Below are positions 44,746-53,065 of a DNA stretch of 64,000 nucleotides, one piece after another (within the stretch, counting starts at the first letter, position 1; each line of letters starts with the position of its first letter). Both the position numbers and the translations under genes were made by a program. The notes beneath the pieces are model-generated. The model was not told the origin of the DNA. It was given only the letters and a program-made list of their open reading frames with translations, and made no database searches. This DNA comes from Butyricimonas faecalis (GTDB lineage Bacteria; Bacteroidota; Bacteroidia; Bacteroidales; Marinifilaceae): positions 3,596,001 through 3,660,000 of the forward strand of contig NZ_CP032819.1 in assembly GCF_003991565.1 (NCBI RefSeq). The letters are read 5' to 3'.

Positions 44746-45096
44746 TGATTTGTTATACTTTTGTTGTTTTAACAGTGCCTCTATATAGTATGAAATGATA
44801 CAATACATATCGAATGCTTTTATCTCTATGCTTGTAATACTCGAAAAAAATAATTTAATCCTTATATCGGACTTACGTTAAAATAGCTGATTTGTCAACA
44901 GGGAGATCGTCTAAATCTAATTCCAAAGTTCATTCAGGGGTGTAATCAGGTCGTAATATGCTTGCCCACTTTTCTCGTCTTTTTTCAATAGAGTGATGTG
45001 TGAATGAAAACTATTTGATTATCTTGATATTATGATAATGTAAAAATGTTATTGTAAATATTTTCTATTTTTTCTTGTAAAAAAAAGGTCATTTTG

Positions 45097-45127
45097 TTTG
45101 GAGATTGAGAAAAAACATCTACTTTTG
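45097..45127 (+). promoter_or_regulatory. tRNA-Leu promoter
   Basis: TTTG (45097-45100) and TACTTTTG (45120-45127) are spaced by 19 bases, a full Bacteroidales consensus promoter 14 bases before the tRNA. Confidence 0.85.
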
Positions 45128-45140
45128 CACCCGAGTTCAC

Positions 45141-45225
45141 GCCCAGGTGGCGGAATTGGTAGACGCGCTGGACTCAAAATCCAGTGTCCCTTAAAGACGT
45201 GCGGGTTCGATTCCCGCCCTGGGTA
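45141..45225 (+). tRNA. tRNA-Leu (anticodon CAA)
   Basis: 85 bases with acceptor stem GCCCAGG/CCTGGGT (one G-T pair), D-arm, anticodon stem CTGGA/TCCAG with loop CTCAAAA (anticodon CAA, reads UUG), a long variable arm (TGTCCCTTAAAGACGT) as in class II tRNAs, and T-arm GCGGGTTCGATTCCCGC. CCA is not encoded. Its 3' end is the integration site of the 7.4-kb element, and the gene stays intact. Confidence 0.97.
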
Positions 45226-45231
45226 CAAAAA
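45211..45231 (+). other. attL: 21-base direct repeat at tRNA 3' end
   Basis: The segment from TTCCCGCC to TACAAAAA recurs exactly at 52601-52621. It covers the T-stem, acceptor 3' strand and six bases beyond. Confidence 0.92.
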
Positions 45232-45278
45232 TCCCCTCTTAATCATTTGATTTTGAGGGGATTTTGATTTTGCGGGGC

Positions 45279-45294
45279 GCAAATAGGGTGCAAA
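45279..45294. other. possible integrase arm site, left
   Basis: GCAAATAGGGTGCAAA, containing two GTGCAAA-like half sites, lies 48 bases inside attL and recurs 113 bases inside attR. It could bind the integrase N-terminal domain. Confidence 0.5.
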
Positions 45295-45525
45295 TTTCAA
45301 CCACAACGTGAAATAAAAGGGAAATCAATCCTGCTAGGATCTATTTTCTTGTTAGGATGAATGTGGTTATAAAATCGGTAACAAAACGGGATCACGTGTT
45401 TTGCTGCTCGTTCAAGCTTGACGCATCAGGTTTTATTCTGTCAACGCTTGTTTAACGCTTGATTTCATGAATAAAATCCCCGGCCATGATTGGACCGGGG
45501 ACGCTTGCAAACTGGATGGGTGATG

Positions 45526-45921
45526 TTAGTATCTGTTGAGGAAGTTTTTAACCCGTTTCACGTTGTCGGGTTCACAATAAAGGTTTACCAGCTCTATTTT
45601 ATTGCTTGAAACATACATATACCCCGATTCTTCCAACCTAAAAATAATACAATCGTTACCAAAACGCCATCGGCAAACCTTGTCACCGTTATTGTTGAAA
45701 ATAGACGGTTTACAGACGGTTTTAATGTAATCGTTGATGATATTGCCTTTTTCAATCTCGGCTGGTACTTCTATGTAGATTTTGCCGCCTTGTTGCACGT
45801 GAATAAATATTTTATCCCCGTTAAAATTGTCAACGTACATGATGTTGGTTGCATCTTCATGGATTTTCTCTAGGTTGCACGGCCAGTTCTTTAGGTTCGT
45901 GTAAGTGTCTTGTGATTTCAT
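45526..45921 (-). CDS. unknown 131-residue protein of integrated element
   Basis: I do not recognise this protein. It is probably cytoplasmic, without signal or membrane segments. The middle alternates short beta-like strands (IMYVDNFNGDKIFIHVQQGG, GKIYIEVPAEI) and the end is helical (DNVKRVKNFLNRY). It is the gene closest to attL and lies about 220 bases downstream of its nearest neighbour, so it may be a separate transcript. The 220-base gap after it holds nothing recognisable. Confidence 0.6.
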   Translation of the reverse strand: MKSQDTYTNLKNWPCNLEKIHEDATNIMYVDNFNGDKIFIHVQQGGKIYIEVPAEIEKGNIINDYIKTVCKPSIFNNNGDKVCRWRFGNDCIIFRLEESGYMYVSSNKIELVNLYCEPDNVKRVKNFLNRY

Positions 45922-46145
45922 TTCTAGTAAATTTAGGGATAAAAAAAGCCCATTGTTTAGGTGTCCTCGGCTCTACTAGTTGCCGTGTGGGTGTTTCCAC
46001 TACCACCACCATGCAAAGGGCAAAATACGTTCATTACAACCGCTTTAGGCGATCGCTAGTAGATTTAGGGGTAGCAAATCTAGCTATTCTCTCTTGATGC
46101 TCAAAATTTAATTCAAGAAATATGTAGATGAATGTTGTTTTCATA

Positions 46146-46415
46146 TCACTCCTTGCCCGGTAAACTTTGCGCCCACGATCGAGCCAAAGCCTCGCCAGAC
46201 GTGGTAAAATCATCCTCGTTGTATTCTATCCCTAGATACATGCAAATAGCCTTGTTCTCAAACGTTGCCCGTCTCGCCCAGTTATCATAGGGATTGTTGG
46301 CGAGTTCTGGTTGTTCTATCCCTGTCACGTTGGCAAAAAAACTCATCCTGCTTGACGGGTTCTCGCTTAATCGCCTTTGCAGCTCGTCAAATCTCTTTCT
46401 CTCGCTCGTTGTCAT
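46146..46415 (-). CDS. unknown 89-residue protein of integrated element
   Basis: A short charged protein, probably helical at the N-terminus (TSERKRFDELQRRLSENP). The motif NPYDNWARRATFENKAICMYLG is not one I recognise. It sits 11 bases downstream of the 201-residue gene in the same direction, so the two are probably co-transcribed. Nothing in the sequence shows function. The coding call rests on this spacing and on a good start. Confidence 0.6.
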   Translation of the reverse strand: MTTSERKRFDELQRRLSENPSSRMSFFANVTGIEQPELANNPYDNWARRATFENKAICMYLGIEYNEDDFTTSGEALARSWAQSLPGKE

Positions 46416-46426
46416 GTTTTCCCGGT

Positions 46427-47032
46427 TTAAATAAATTCATACGCTTCTTTATCTTCATGGAAATTACCGTCACCGTCTAGCCAGCATAGGCACCTGCGGC
46501 CATCCTGTGAGGTACTGATTCCCTTGCCAAAATTGTCGTTACCTACAACAAACGTGTTTAACTCGTCAATCGCCTTTTTCACGTTGTCAACAAGTTGCAG
46601 GGCGTGTTCCCGTTCTCCTGTCGGTAGGATCGTGTATTCTCTCTCCTTGCTTTCCATCCAATCAAGGGAAACGCTCACAACACCCCCGTTGATCTCAAAC
46701 GCCTCTATCTCCAAGGGGGTAGACGTGTGATGTAATAGAGTATTTTTCAATTCTTTAGCGTTGTTCTCGATGGCCTCGTTCAATCTATACAGCGTTTCTT
46801 TATAATCGGCATCACGCTTGAAACTGATTCTTATTCTTGATGAATCTTTTTGCGCCATCTCGATTGCTCGATCATGCAAGATCACACACGATGAACCCAA
46901 GTCCCTCAATTCCCCGGTTTCAAAAACAAATCCCATCTCGATCATGTCGTTCACGATCGTCTGGATTTTTTCAACATTCATTTCATGACGCTTGACCTCT
47001 CTATCAAGCCCGTTTTTTTTAATTGGTTCCAT
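46427..47032 (-). CDS. unknown 201-residue protein of integrated element
   Basis: A soluble charged protein I do not recognise. It has an N-terminal helix (VKRHEMNVEKIQTIVNDMIEMG), then helices with many Glu/Lys (YKETLYRLNEAIENNAKELKNTLL), and a more beta-like middle (IEAFEINGGVVSVSLDWMES). The C-terminus (QDGRRCLCWLDGDGNFHEDKE) holds a Cys pair. It begins just after a region of iteron-like repeats, so it may be controlled from there. Internal ATGs at residue 17 and later are less likely starts. Confidence 0.6.
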   Translation of the reverse strand: MEPIKKNGLDREVKRHEMNVEKIQTIVNDMIEMGFVFETGELRDLGSSCVILHDRAIEMAQKDSSRIRISFKRDADYKETLYRLNEAIENNAKELKNTLLHHTSTPLEIEAFEINGGVVSVSLDWMESKEREYTILPTGEREHALQLVDNVKKAIDELNTFVVGNDNFGKGISTSQDGRRCLCWLDGDGNFHEDKEAYEFI

Positions 47033-47092
47033 AAATTTTAAAATTGAATTGTGTTAATAATATTTTTACTCTTACCGTGATGTTACCCTTTT

Positions 47093-47183
47093 ACCCTTGA
47101 CCTAACCTTGACCCAATTTTTGTTTTTACCCTTGTCCTAACCTTATCCCGTTCTGGTGACACCCTTGCCGTAATCTTGCCGTG
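47093..47183. repeat. iteron-like direct repeats
   Basis: Three imperfect units of about 22 bases (ACCCTTGACCTAACCTTGAC, ACCCTTGTCCTAACCTTATC, ACCCTTGCCGTAATCTTGCC) begin at 47093, 47128 and 47161, spaced 33-35 bases. The stretch 47033-47265 has no gene and could be a replication origin or Rep-binding region. Confidence 0.6.
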
Positions 47184-47265
47184 ATTTTTTTGTTTCCCCT
47201 TGTTGTAGTCCTTGCAATCCTCACCATTGTATCACCTTGAAAGTGTTGATGAGGTGAAGCTCTAG

Positions 47266-47559
47266 TTAATCCTTTATCACTTCCCTGATCATTCCCTTGT
47301 TCCCAAACACGTCAATGCCGGGATGATCCCTCTTGAAATCGTTGATGAAGTCTAGCCCCCTGTCGGTTCCAAGAAACTCCTTGATGTTATCCCCTAAACC
47401 TAGGATCTTGACAATATCATCGGCATTGAAAAATATCTCCCCGGTTTTCTCGTCTTGCATCACTTGTACTGGGGTATCTTGAAAGTGATCCATGAAATAA
47501 ACGTAGTTTTTATCCTCTCCTGTCTTTTGCATGATGTGGTGTTTTTGTTCTCGTTCCAA
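47266..47559 (-). CDS. small protein with BRO-N-like segment
   Basis: A 97-residue acidic protein. Its middle (QVMQDEKTGEIFFNADDIVKILGLGDN) resembles the start of BRO-N/antirepressor domains, which bind DNA in phages and mobile elements; the match is partial. The rest (LDFINDFKRDHPGIDVFGNKG) is not recognised. It lies downstream of the replication initiator in the same direction. A palindromic operator-like site lies about 55-75 bases upstream of its start, so it may be co-regulated with Rep. An ATG at residue 10 is an alternative start. Confidence 0.55.
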   Translation of the reverse strand: MEREQKHHIMQKTGEDKNYVYFMDHFQDTPVQVMQDEKTGEIFFNADDIVKILGLGDNIKEFLGTDRGLDFINDFKRDHPGIDVFGNKGMIREVIKD

Positions 47560-47614
47560 AATATCGTTTTAACACTTGATGTATTTTTGGTCATTCATCC
47601 CAATTCATGAATTT

Positions 47615-47634
47615 GTTACCAAATTTTGGGTACA
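47615..47634. promoter_or_regulatory. operator-like site, copy A
   Basis: GTTACCAAATTTTGGGTACA, a near-palindrome identical to copy C and inverted relative to copy B. It is upstream of the BRO-N-like gene. Confidence 0.65.
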
Positions 47635-47740
47635 TCTACCACTTATTATAAGACACCCTAACGATATTTTCCCATGTTCTGCTTCTCACTCGATTTGTGA
47701 TTATGTTAATAGTGTCATTTTTACTTTTAACGGTACACTT

Positions 47741-47760
47741 GTACCCAATTTTTGGTAACA
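47741..47760. promoter_or_regulatory. operator-like site, copy B (inverted)
   Basis: TGTACCCAATTTTTGGTAAC is the reverse complement of the same motif with small changes at the centre. It lies 22 bases past the stop of the replication gene. Confidence 0.65.
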
Positions 47761-47782
47761 ACTTGCATATTACCCGTGGTAA

Positions 47783-48718
47783 CTATACGTAAGCCCCCAC
47801 GTTTTTAATTTCATCGTCTAGTTCCTTGACCAGTCCATCGGAAACGGTCACGCCCGCCTTGGTTGCCACGTCTTGTATTTTTTTCTTTAGCCGTGTGTAG
47901 CTTTTCCTATCGTCAAAAACTTTAGCCTCTTTCAATTCTTCCATAAAAGTCGCTATTTGCGTTTGGTCGCTTTGGTTGATAAGACGAGCAACCAACACGT
48001 CAAAAGCGTCGGAAACGGTCTTAATCTCGCTCATGATGTCTGTTTTTACTTGGTTTAACTTGGATATTGCAAAATAGTTTTCTTGGTATTTTCTCACCAT
48101 CAGATGGTAAAAGACACTTTCTGATAGGGTTGAGGCGGTAACCTCTGGCACGTTCATTTGTTGGGGTAATCGCCCGTTGAACCTCATTTCATACTTTAAC
48201 AAGTTAGCGTTATCAAATCCATCTGGTAAAACCATCCCTTTAACCCTTGCATCTGCTTTCTTGTCATAAAAAGCTAGTACCTTGTGTTGGCGTGGGCTTT
48301 GGGGTTTGTAGTAAAGCGTCCCCACGTCAAAATGATACCTCAACAACTTTGGCGTGTTTCCCAATTTTGAAAGGTAATTCTCTACCGGGTGCCTCATCAC
48401 AAAAGCTCGTCCAAATTCCATGCTTGTAACCTTGGCATCGGCAACGTCCAAATGCAGGCTATCCGATAGCTTTGTTATCGCTTGCCTCGTGCCGTGGCGA
48501 TCTAACGGGTAAATGTTGTTTGGATAAAGAAACTTTGCCAAACTCCCTATTATAGAGATTCCACCCGTGTAAATTGACACTTTCAACCCCTCCAGGCTAC
48601 CAAAGGTGCAAACCTCTCCCGTTTCATGATCCACGTGATCTTTTGCTTTATCAAGGAAATTACTAACATCGGGGGTATCCCTTGTCCTCATCACCCATAA
48701 CTTTACCTTGTCGTACAT
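47783..48718 (-). CDS. replication initiator, phage/plasmid gene II/X-like
   Basis: A 311-residue protein starting MYDKVKLWVMRT; a TTG three codons upstream lies inside an operator-like site and is rejected. The segments LEGLKVSIYTGGISIIGSLAKFLYP and VTSMEFGRAFVMRHPVENYLSKLG resemble filamentous-phage gene II and related rolling-circle initiators, as does LYYKPQSPRQHKVLAFYDK with its likely nucleophile-region tyrosines. Such proteins nick the origin to start rolling-circle replication. No phage coat or secretion gene is seen. An operator-like site touches the start codon and two more lie after the stop. The C-terminal 90 residues are helical. Confidence 0.7.
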   Translation of the reverse strand: MYDKVKLWVMRTRDTPDVSNFLDKAKDHVDHETGEVCTFGSLEGLKVSIYTGGISIIGSLAKFLYPNNIYPLDRHGTRQAITKLSDSLHLDVADAKVTSMEFGRAFVMRHPVENYLSKLGNTPKLLRYHFDVGTLYYKPQSPRQHKVLAFYDKKADARVKGMVLPDGFDNANLLKYEMRFNGRLPQQMNVPEVTASTLSESVFYHLMVRKYQENYFAISKLNQVKTDIMSEIKTVSDAFDVLVARLINQSDQTQIATFMEELKEAKVFDDRKSYTRLKKKIQDVATKAGVTVSDGLVKELDDEIKNVGAYV

Positions 48719-48719
48719 T

Positions 48720-48739
48720 GTTACCAAATTTTGGGTACA
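48720..48739. promoter_or_regulatory. operator-like site, copy C
   Basis: GTTACCAAATTTTGGGTACA begins two bases before the Rep start codon (minus strand), over its ribosome-binding region, suggesting autoregulation. Confidence 0.65.
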
Positions 48740-48748
48740 AGTTACATA

Positions 48749-49303
48749 TTACCGGGTCGAGGCTTCCACCCGTTTTGCTTGCTCCCTTAAAGCCTTTATA
48801 GCCTCGTCAAAACCTCCCATCATGAGTTGCTTGCAATATGAAGCGATCAATACTTTTGCACCCTCTAGTACAATCAACTCTATAATGTCGGGTTTGATTT
48901 GATCTTTGGTTGTTGTCGCTGTTTTATCTTGATGAATGATGAAGAGAAAACCGTCATCCCGGTATTCAAAAAACGGGTTAGGCTTTTTATCTTTAGAGTA
49001 GTTTTTGTCTGCCAGAGGATAACCATAAGCGTAACCGCTTAGTTTTCCATTAATGAAATATTCTTTTAACCCAGTAAAATTGAGGCTGTTTTTAGCTTGT
49101 AATTTCATGGATGGGGCATTATCTTTCTTGCTGCCGCTATCCTTGCTCACTTGCAAATACATTGATACCTTCCCGTCCCTACCTGTTATTTTTTCCATCG
49201 GTGGGTAATACCCCGCCTCGGTTGTTATTACGTATTTGGGTATTTTCCCGGATCCCGTGCAATCTTCCATCTTGGCATAGTAGCGTATATTTGGAGTGAT
49301 CAT
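48749..49303 (-). CDS. unknown protein upstream of Rep, possibly DNA-binding
   Basis: A 184-residue protein I do not firmly recognise. The first 120 residues look beta-rich (NIRYYAKMEDCTGSGKIPKY, GKVSMYLQVSKDSG, MKLQAKNSLNFTGLKEYF), which could be an OB-like or single-strand-binding fold. The C-terminus is helical (IIELIVLEGAKVLIASYCKQ). Rolling-circle elements often encode a single-strand-binding protein beside the initiator, but that is only a contextual guess. It overlaps the upstream HTH gene by four bases (ATGA), so both are co-translated. Confidence 0.55.
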   Translation of the reverse strand: MITPNIRYYAKMEDCTGSGKIPKYVITTEAGYYPPMEKITGRDGKVSMYLQVSKDSGSKKDNAPSMKLQAKNSLNFTGLKEYFINGKLSGYAYGYPLADKNYSKDKKPNPFFEYRDDGFLFIIHQDKTATTTKDQIKPDIIELIVLEGAKVLIASYCKQLMMGGFDEAIKALREQAKRVEASTR

Positions 49304-49692
49304 AGAATACCTCCTTTCTTCATGCAGTAATTTTGCGCTTTTTGCTCGATTTCTTCACTCGTGGCTACTCGGTTCCTTTGTAACCATTGCTCTAGTTCTA
49401 CTCGGTTGAAATAACACATCTTTCCCATCGGTTTAAAATGTGGTATCTCGCCCCTCATCGTGAGCTTGTATAAATAACTCTTTGAAATACCCATGTAGCG
49501 GGCTGCCTCGTCACTCGTTAATACTTCCTTTGTGCAAAATATAGTGTTAGCTGTCACCTCGTTGGCAACCTGTTTTAAATCCTCTGTCATGCCTTTTTTA
49601 TTTAGAGGGTTTGGGCTGTCTGGGGAAAGGTGCAAGACTTCCCCGTCTTTGCCTGTGTAATCTTCTGGAATAGTCTTGCACTTGCTATCCAT
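49300..49692 (-). CDS. HTH excisionase-like protein of integrated element
   Basis: A 130-residue protein with a C-terminal HTH_17/MerR-like domain (LTSDEAARYMGISKSYLYKLTMRGEIPHFKPMG then CYFNRVELEQWLQ) at about 60-105. The N-terminal 50 residues are polar. Its family members act as excisionases or regulators. It stands between the cargo gene and the replication module and is followed by an overlapping gene. A regulatory switch from integrated to excised state is plausible. Confidence 0.8.
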   Translation of the reverse strand: MDSKCKTIPEDYTGKDGEVLHLSPDSPNPLNKKGMTEDLKQVANEVTANTIFCTKEVLTSDEAARYMGISKSYLYKLTMRGEIPHFKPMGKMCYFNRVELEQWLQRNRVATSEEIEQKAQNYCMKKGGIL

Positions 49693-49789
49693 CAGACTAC
49701 AAGGGCAAAGGTAGAGGGTAAAAAAAGATAAGAAAAGGGGCTACAAATAGTCTATTCATAGCCCCTATAAAAACACTTACTTTTAGTGT

Positions 49790-51214
49790 CTAATCATTGA
49801 AAATATTGTTGTTCATTTCATTTCTCCACTTCTTTACATCGGCTCTTTTTGCTTCATTATCAGCGTTGGTTATAGATGCAGATAGTTTTTTTACACCAAA
49901 AAACTCCTCTAATTTATTTATAGGTCTGGGAGAACTGTATATCTTATTGCAAAAATACCCTAATCTGGCTTGCCCTTTCTCGCCTCCATACATCCATTTA
50001 TAGTTGCTATCTTCTTTCTTCATATAGCCCACATTAATAGCTTTGGCAAAATATTTTCTGGCTTTCTCTGTGTCTAATTCACTTGGTAAACTTATCTTAT
50101 CTGTTGTTTTTTCATTATTTCCGGCCTCTTTGGGTATTTTTCTTGTTTCATGCTCACCGTCAATTATGTAACTACAATCTATTTGTTTTTTAAAGAGGAG
50201 ATCTTGTACAAATTCCCCTATTTCAGTTGAAAGAAGATAGTTGCAAAGAGGTTTTAGATATTCTTTATCGCCCTCTCCCCATCTATAATAGCAAAATCTT
50301 ATTTCTTTTTTCATTAGTTGTTCCCCTATCCATTGAATTAGATTGCACGCTTCCTTGTAACCGTTATCACTTTCTTTCAAATCTACATCTTCAAACCATT
50401 TTATAAGCCCTTGTAATAATAGTATTTGTAGTAATAATCCCAGGGTGGATATATCATCTAATTCTTTTAAAGTACTTGATATATGGTTTCTTATTCTGTT
50501 GGGCTTATCTGTGTTATCCCTAATGAAATATATCAAACTCTTTATAGTTTTCAAATAATATTCCTTTATTGTGTCATTTTTCAACACGCTATCCACAACA
50601 CCATAATTTTGTAAATCTCTATAAAGGGATTCTAAGCTGCACTTAATTCCATAGGCTTCTATATCAAACCATTCATCTAAACTCTCATCTTCTTCTGGAA
50701 TATCAGTGATGTTGCCATACAGCCCTTTACCCTCTTTGGCATTCTTTTCCATTATTGGATTTATTACATTGCTCATTATCTCTTTTGAGGCAAAAATCCT
50801 TATTGGTATAAACTGCCATTCATTAGTTTTGGTTATTGGCTGGCATCGCTCCATTTCTTCCTTTATATTCAAAGCGGCTCTTTCTTGCATATTCTTTTTA
50901 CCTACTATTACAATGTTTGCATATTTGGAAAAGTCTTTGCAAAAAGCCTCATCATTGGCAAACCCTGTTTTTTCAAGTGCTTTTTGTATTGTGTCTTGGT
51001 TTGCTTCATCGGGTAAAGTACAACCAATATTCCAGCCGTTTGTATTATACACACTCTCTTGGCTGTTATCTATTTCATATATTGCTTTAAATACTTTTTC
51101 AAAGTCTGGTCTATATAACGCCTCTTGCTCTTCACACAAACTAACAAATTGGGTTTGTAGCTCCATCCATTCTTTACTTGGTTTAGGTTTGTTACTTATT
51201 CCTGTTTCTTCCAT
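49790..51214 (-). CDS. unknown 474-residue cargo protein
   Basis: A large mostly helical protein I do not recognise. The C-terminal 90 residues (LDTEKARKYFAKAINVGYMKKEDSNYKWMYGG ... SSPRPINKLEEFFGVKKLSAS) resemble a small domain that is common in proteins carried by Bacteroidales integrated elements; the rest is unique to my eye. Codon usage is distinctly AT-rich compared with the host. It lies five bases from the integrase stop-start junction on the same strand, so it is translated with the integrase transcript. Defence or host-interaction cargo is possible but not shown. Confidence 0.7.
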   Translation of the reverse strand: MEETGISNKPKPSKEWMELQTQFVSLCEEQEALYRPDFEKVFKAIYEIDNSQESVYNTNGWNIGCTLPDEANQDTIQKALEKTGFANDEAFCKDFSKYANIVIVGKKNMQERAALNIKEEMERCQPITKTNEWQFIPIRIFASKEIMSNVINPIMEKNAKEGKGLYGNITDIPEEDESLDEWFDIEAYGIKCSLESLYRDLQNYGVVDSVLKNDTIKEYYLKTIKSLIYFIRDNTDKPNRIRNHISSTLKELDDISTLGLLLQILLLQGLIKWFEDVDLKESDNGYKEACNLIQWIGEQLMKKEIRFCYYRWGEGDKEYLKPLCNYLLSTEIGEFVQDLLFKKQIDCSYIIDGEHETRKIPKEAGNNEKTTDKISLPSELDTEKARKYFAKAINVGYMKKEDSNYKWMYGGEKGQARLGYFCNKIYSSPRPINKLEEFFGVKKLSASITNADNEAKRADVKKWRNEMNNNIFND

Positions 51215-51219
51215 GTGGT

Positions 51220-52404
51220 TTATAATTTAAGTTCAGGTAAACTATTTATTGCATCCTCTTTCAACTTATCCACGGCACGGGTGTACTTCTCCGTGTGTTT
51301 TAGTCCAGAATGCCCCAAAAGGCTAGCCACGGTCTTTATATTGGCTCCGTTGTTGAGGATGTTCACGGCAAATGAATGACGGGCACAATGCCAAGTAATA
51401 TGTTTTGTGATCCCGGCTCTAGCCGTCCAGTGTCTTAACGCTTTTAGGCACATGGTATGGGAGGGAAGTTTAAATATTACCTCATCCATGTTATCAGGTG
51501 ACGAGGGGTGCCCAATGAGGGAAATTAAGCCATCATTCAAAGGTATCACCACGTTACTAGCCTTGCTGTGTCCGCTTGTCTTGTTTTGCTCAAATGATAA
51601 AAGCCTGTTTGGATAATCCACGTTTGAAAACCTTAACCCCACAACATCACAAAAGCGGATGCCCGTGTAAAGGCAAAATATAAAAGATCTTCTTATATCG
51701 GGGTTTTGGCCTTGATAGTGGGTGTTTAGTAACATTTCAATCTCTTCAAGACTTAGAATGTCCTTTTTAATGACTTGATCGTCTATTTTGCAAGTGATAC
51801 CGTTGCATGGGTTTTTGTGTATTACATCATGTTCCTCGGCATACTTGACTACCTTTTTGAATCGTTGAAATATGGTATGTGCCCCTTCTCCCGTGCAGAT
51901 ACTTTGCAAGTATTCAACAAATTCTAATATCAAATCCCGGTTTAGGTTGTTAGGTTTGATGAAATTGGCATAAATGGGGTGTTTTTTTGCAAGGAACGCT
52001 TTAAATTTAGCTAGAGCCATCATGATAACCCTAACGTCTTTCTTTTGGTAATTGTCGATGTAGTTTTGAAAGTAATCCAAGAAATTGATGCTATCTTTCT
52101 TGTCTAGCCGATACCCCAATTTCCCCGCTTTAAGTTCTTGTTCTCGTTCAAACCTGATCTTTTTGGCTAATTCCAACGTTTCCCGGTTTTGTTGTCTTTC
52201 AAGTGGGGTTCTTGGGGCTTGCCAGATATAGAGATTTAAAAATTCTTTTTTCCTGATAATCTTTACCACTTCTTTATCTTTCTCCTCATCATATTGCTTT
52301 GAATAGCCTAAATAATACTCTAAATACAAACTTATTTGCCCATCAGAAAGTGTTTTTTCTTTTAATTTGGGGTTATCTGTTACTTTTGTGTCATTCTTTG
52401 CCAT
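51220..52404 (-). CDS. tyrosine recombinase of tRNA-Leu element
   Basis: A 394-residue integrase with the complete catalytic set: Arg in YTGIRFCDVVGL, Lys region QNKTSGHSKASN, HCARHSFAVN (His-x-x-Arg), GHSGLKHTEKYTRAV (His and nucleophile Tyr). The SAM-like N-terminal domain spans about 105-200. Unlike the two ICE integrases it keeps the first catalytic Arg. It sits about 200 bases from attR, the usual place for the integrase of a tRNA-targeting element. A likely -7 box, TACCTTTG on the minus strand, is at 52443-52450. Confidence 0.95.
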   Translation of the reverse strand: MAKNDTKVTDNPKLKEKTLSDGQISLYLEYYLGYSKQYDEEKDKEVVKIIRKKEFLNLYIWQAPRTPLERQQNRETLELAKKIRFEREQELKAGKLGYRLDKKDSINFLDYFQNYIDNYQKKDVRVIMMALAKFKAFLAKKHPIYANFIKPNNLNRDLILEFVEYLQSICTGEGAHTIFQRFKKVVKYAEEHDVIHKNPCNGITCKIDDQVIKKDILSLEEIEMLLNTHYQGQNPDIRRSFIFCLYTGIRFCDVVGLRFSNVDYPNRLLSFEQNKTSGHSKASNVVIPLNDGLISLIGHPSSPDNMDEVIFKLPSHTMCLKALRHWTARAGITKHITWHCARHSFAVNILNNGANIKTVASLLGHSGLKHTEKYTRAVDKLKEDAINSLPELKL

Positions 52405-52472
52405 TTTTTGTCAATCTTATTTACCTTTGTTTCCCTTGTTTGCAAAGGTATAATAATATTTTTTCCGGGGGT

Positions 52473-52488
52473 GCAAATAGGGTGCAAA
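52473..52488. other. possible integrase arm site, right
   Basis: Exact second copy of GCAAATAGGGTGCAAA, upstream of the integrase gene. Confidence 0.5.
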
Positions 52489-52600
52489 AATCAACAAAAA
52501 AAAGAATGTTTTATGAAATTAAGAGAAAAATATAATAATGTAATTATTTGCAAATCAGATGTAATTGTTGCTTTTGATTTCTTGTTTTTCTATGGGTTTG

Positions 52601-52621
52601 TTCCCGCCCTGGGTACAAAAA
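52601..52621 (+). other. attR: 21-base direct repeat
   Basis: Exact copy of the tRNA-Leu 3' segment, with no tRNA upstream of it, so it marks the right junction. Confidence 0.92.
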
Positions 52622-52631
52622 ATCGAAAGAT

Positions 52632-52668
52632 AACCCTCTTGGTCAGATGATTGAGAGGGTTTTTCTTT
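52632..52668 (+). terminator. original tRNA-Leu terminator displaced by insertion
   Basis: AACCCTCT and AGAGGGTT form a hairpin followed by TTTCTTTT, a few bases after attR. The following stretch to 53065 has no gene that I can support. Confidence 0.75.
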
Positions 52669-53065
52669 TGTGGGTGCAGAGGGAATCTTGAGAATAAATT
52701 CTTTTATTCCGTTGATTAGCCTAATTTTGCCTTACAGTCACCCCTGTGAGTGTTTGTAAAATGCCAATTATTATTTATTTTTGTGTACTGTTTAGAGTGA
52801 TCTGGGCAGTAACATATTTAGTAAAAGGCGTTTAGTTTTTATCCTCACTTTGAAAATCGCCAATTTTTGAGTTACAGGGATAAACGGTACAAACGCTCAT
52901 GCTTGCCATATATACAATTCTGTTATATATACTGGTTTAGCGTGGGGTGACTGTTTATTTGTAACAAGGTGTTTGGCGATACCTCAAAGTGAATAAACTG
53001 AAAGTTCCCACGCTTCTCTTTTTTTAACTGCTTTTCTGGGAATTGAAAGCACAAATATGTTTGTT

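Larger units (their letters stand above)
45232..52621 (-). mobile_element. 7.4-kb integrated element in tRNA-Leu
   Basis: Flanked by the 21-base att repeats. All recognised genes lie on the minus strand: integrase nearest attR, unknown cargo, an HTH protein, a replication initiator and small unknown genes. It brings its own hairpin after the tRNA (CCCCTC...GAGGGG), while the chromosome's original terminator now lies beyond attR. No relaxase or phage structural gene is seen, so it is probably a mobilised or satellite-type element that replicates when excised. Confidence 0.85.

Noticed and set aside
45049..45306. 85-residue minus-strand frame over tRNA-Leu
   Set aside because: It is the antisense of the tRNA, a common false gene.
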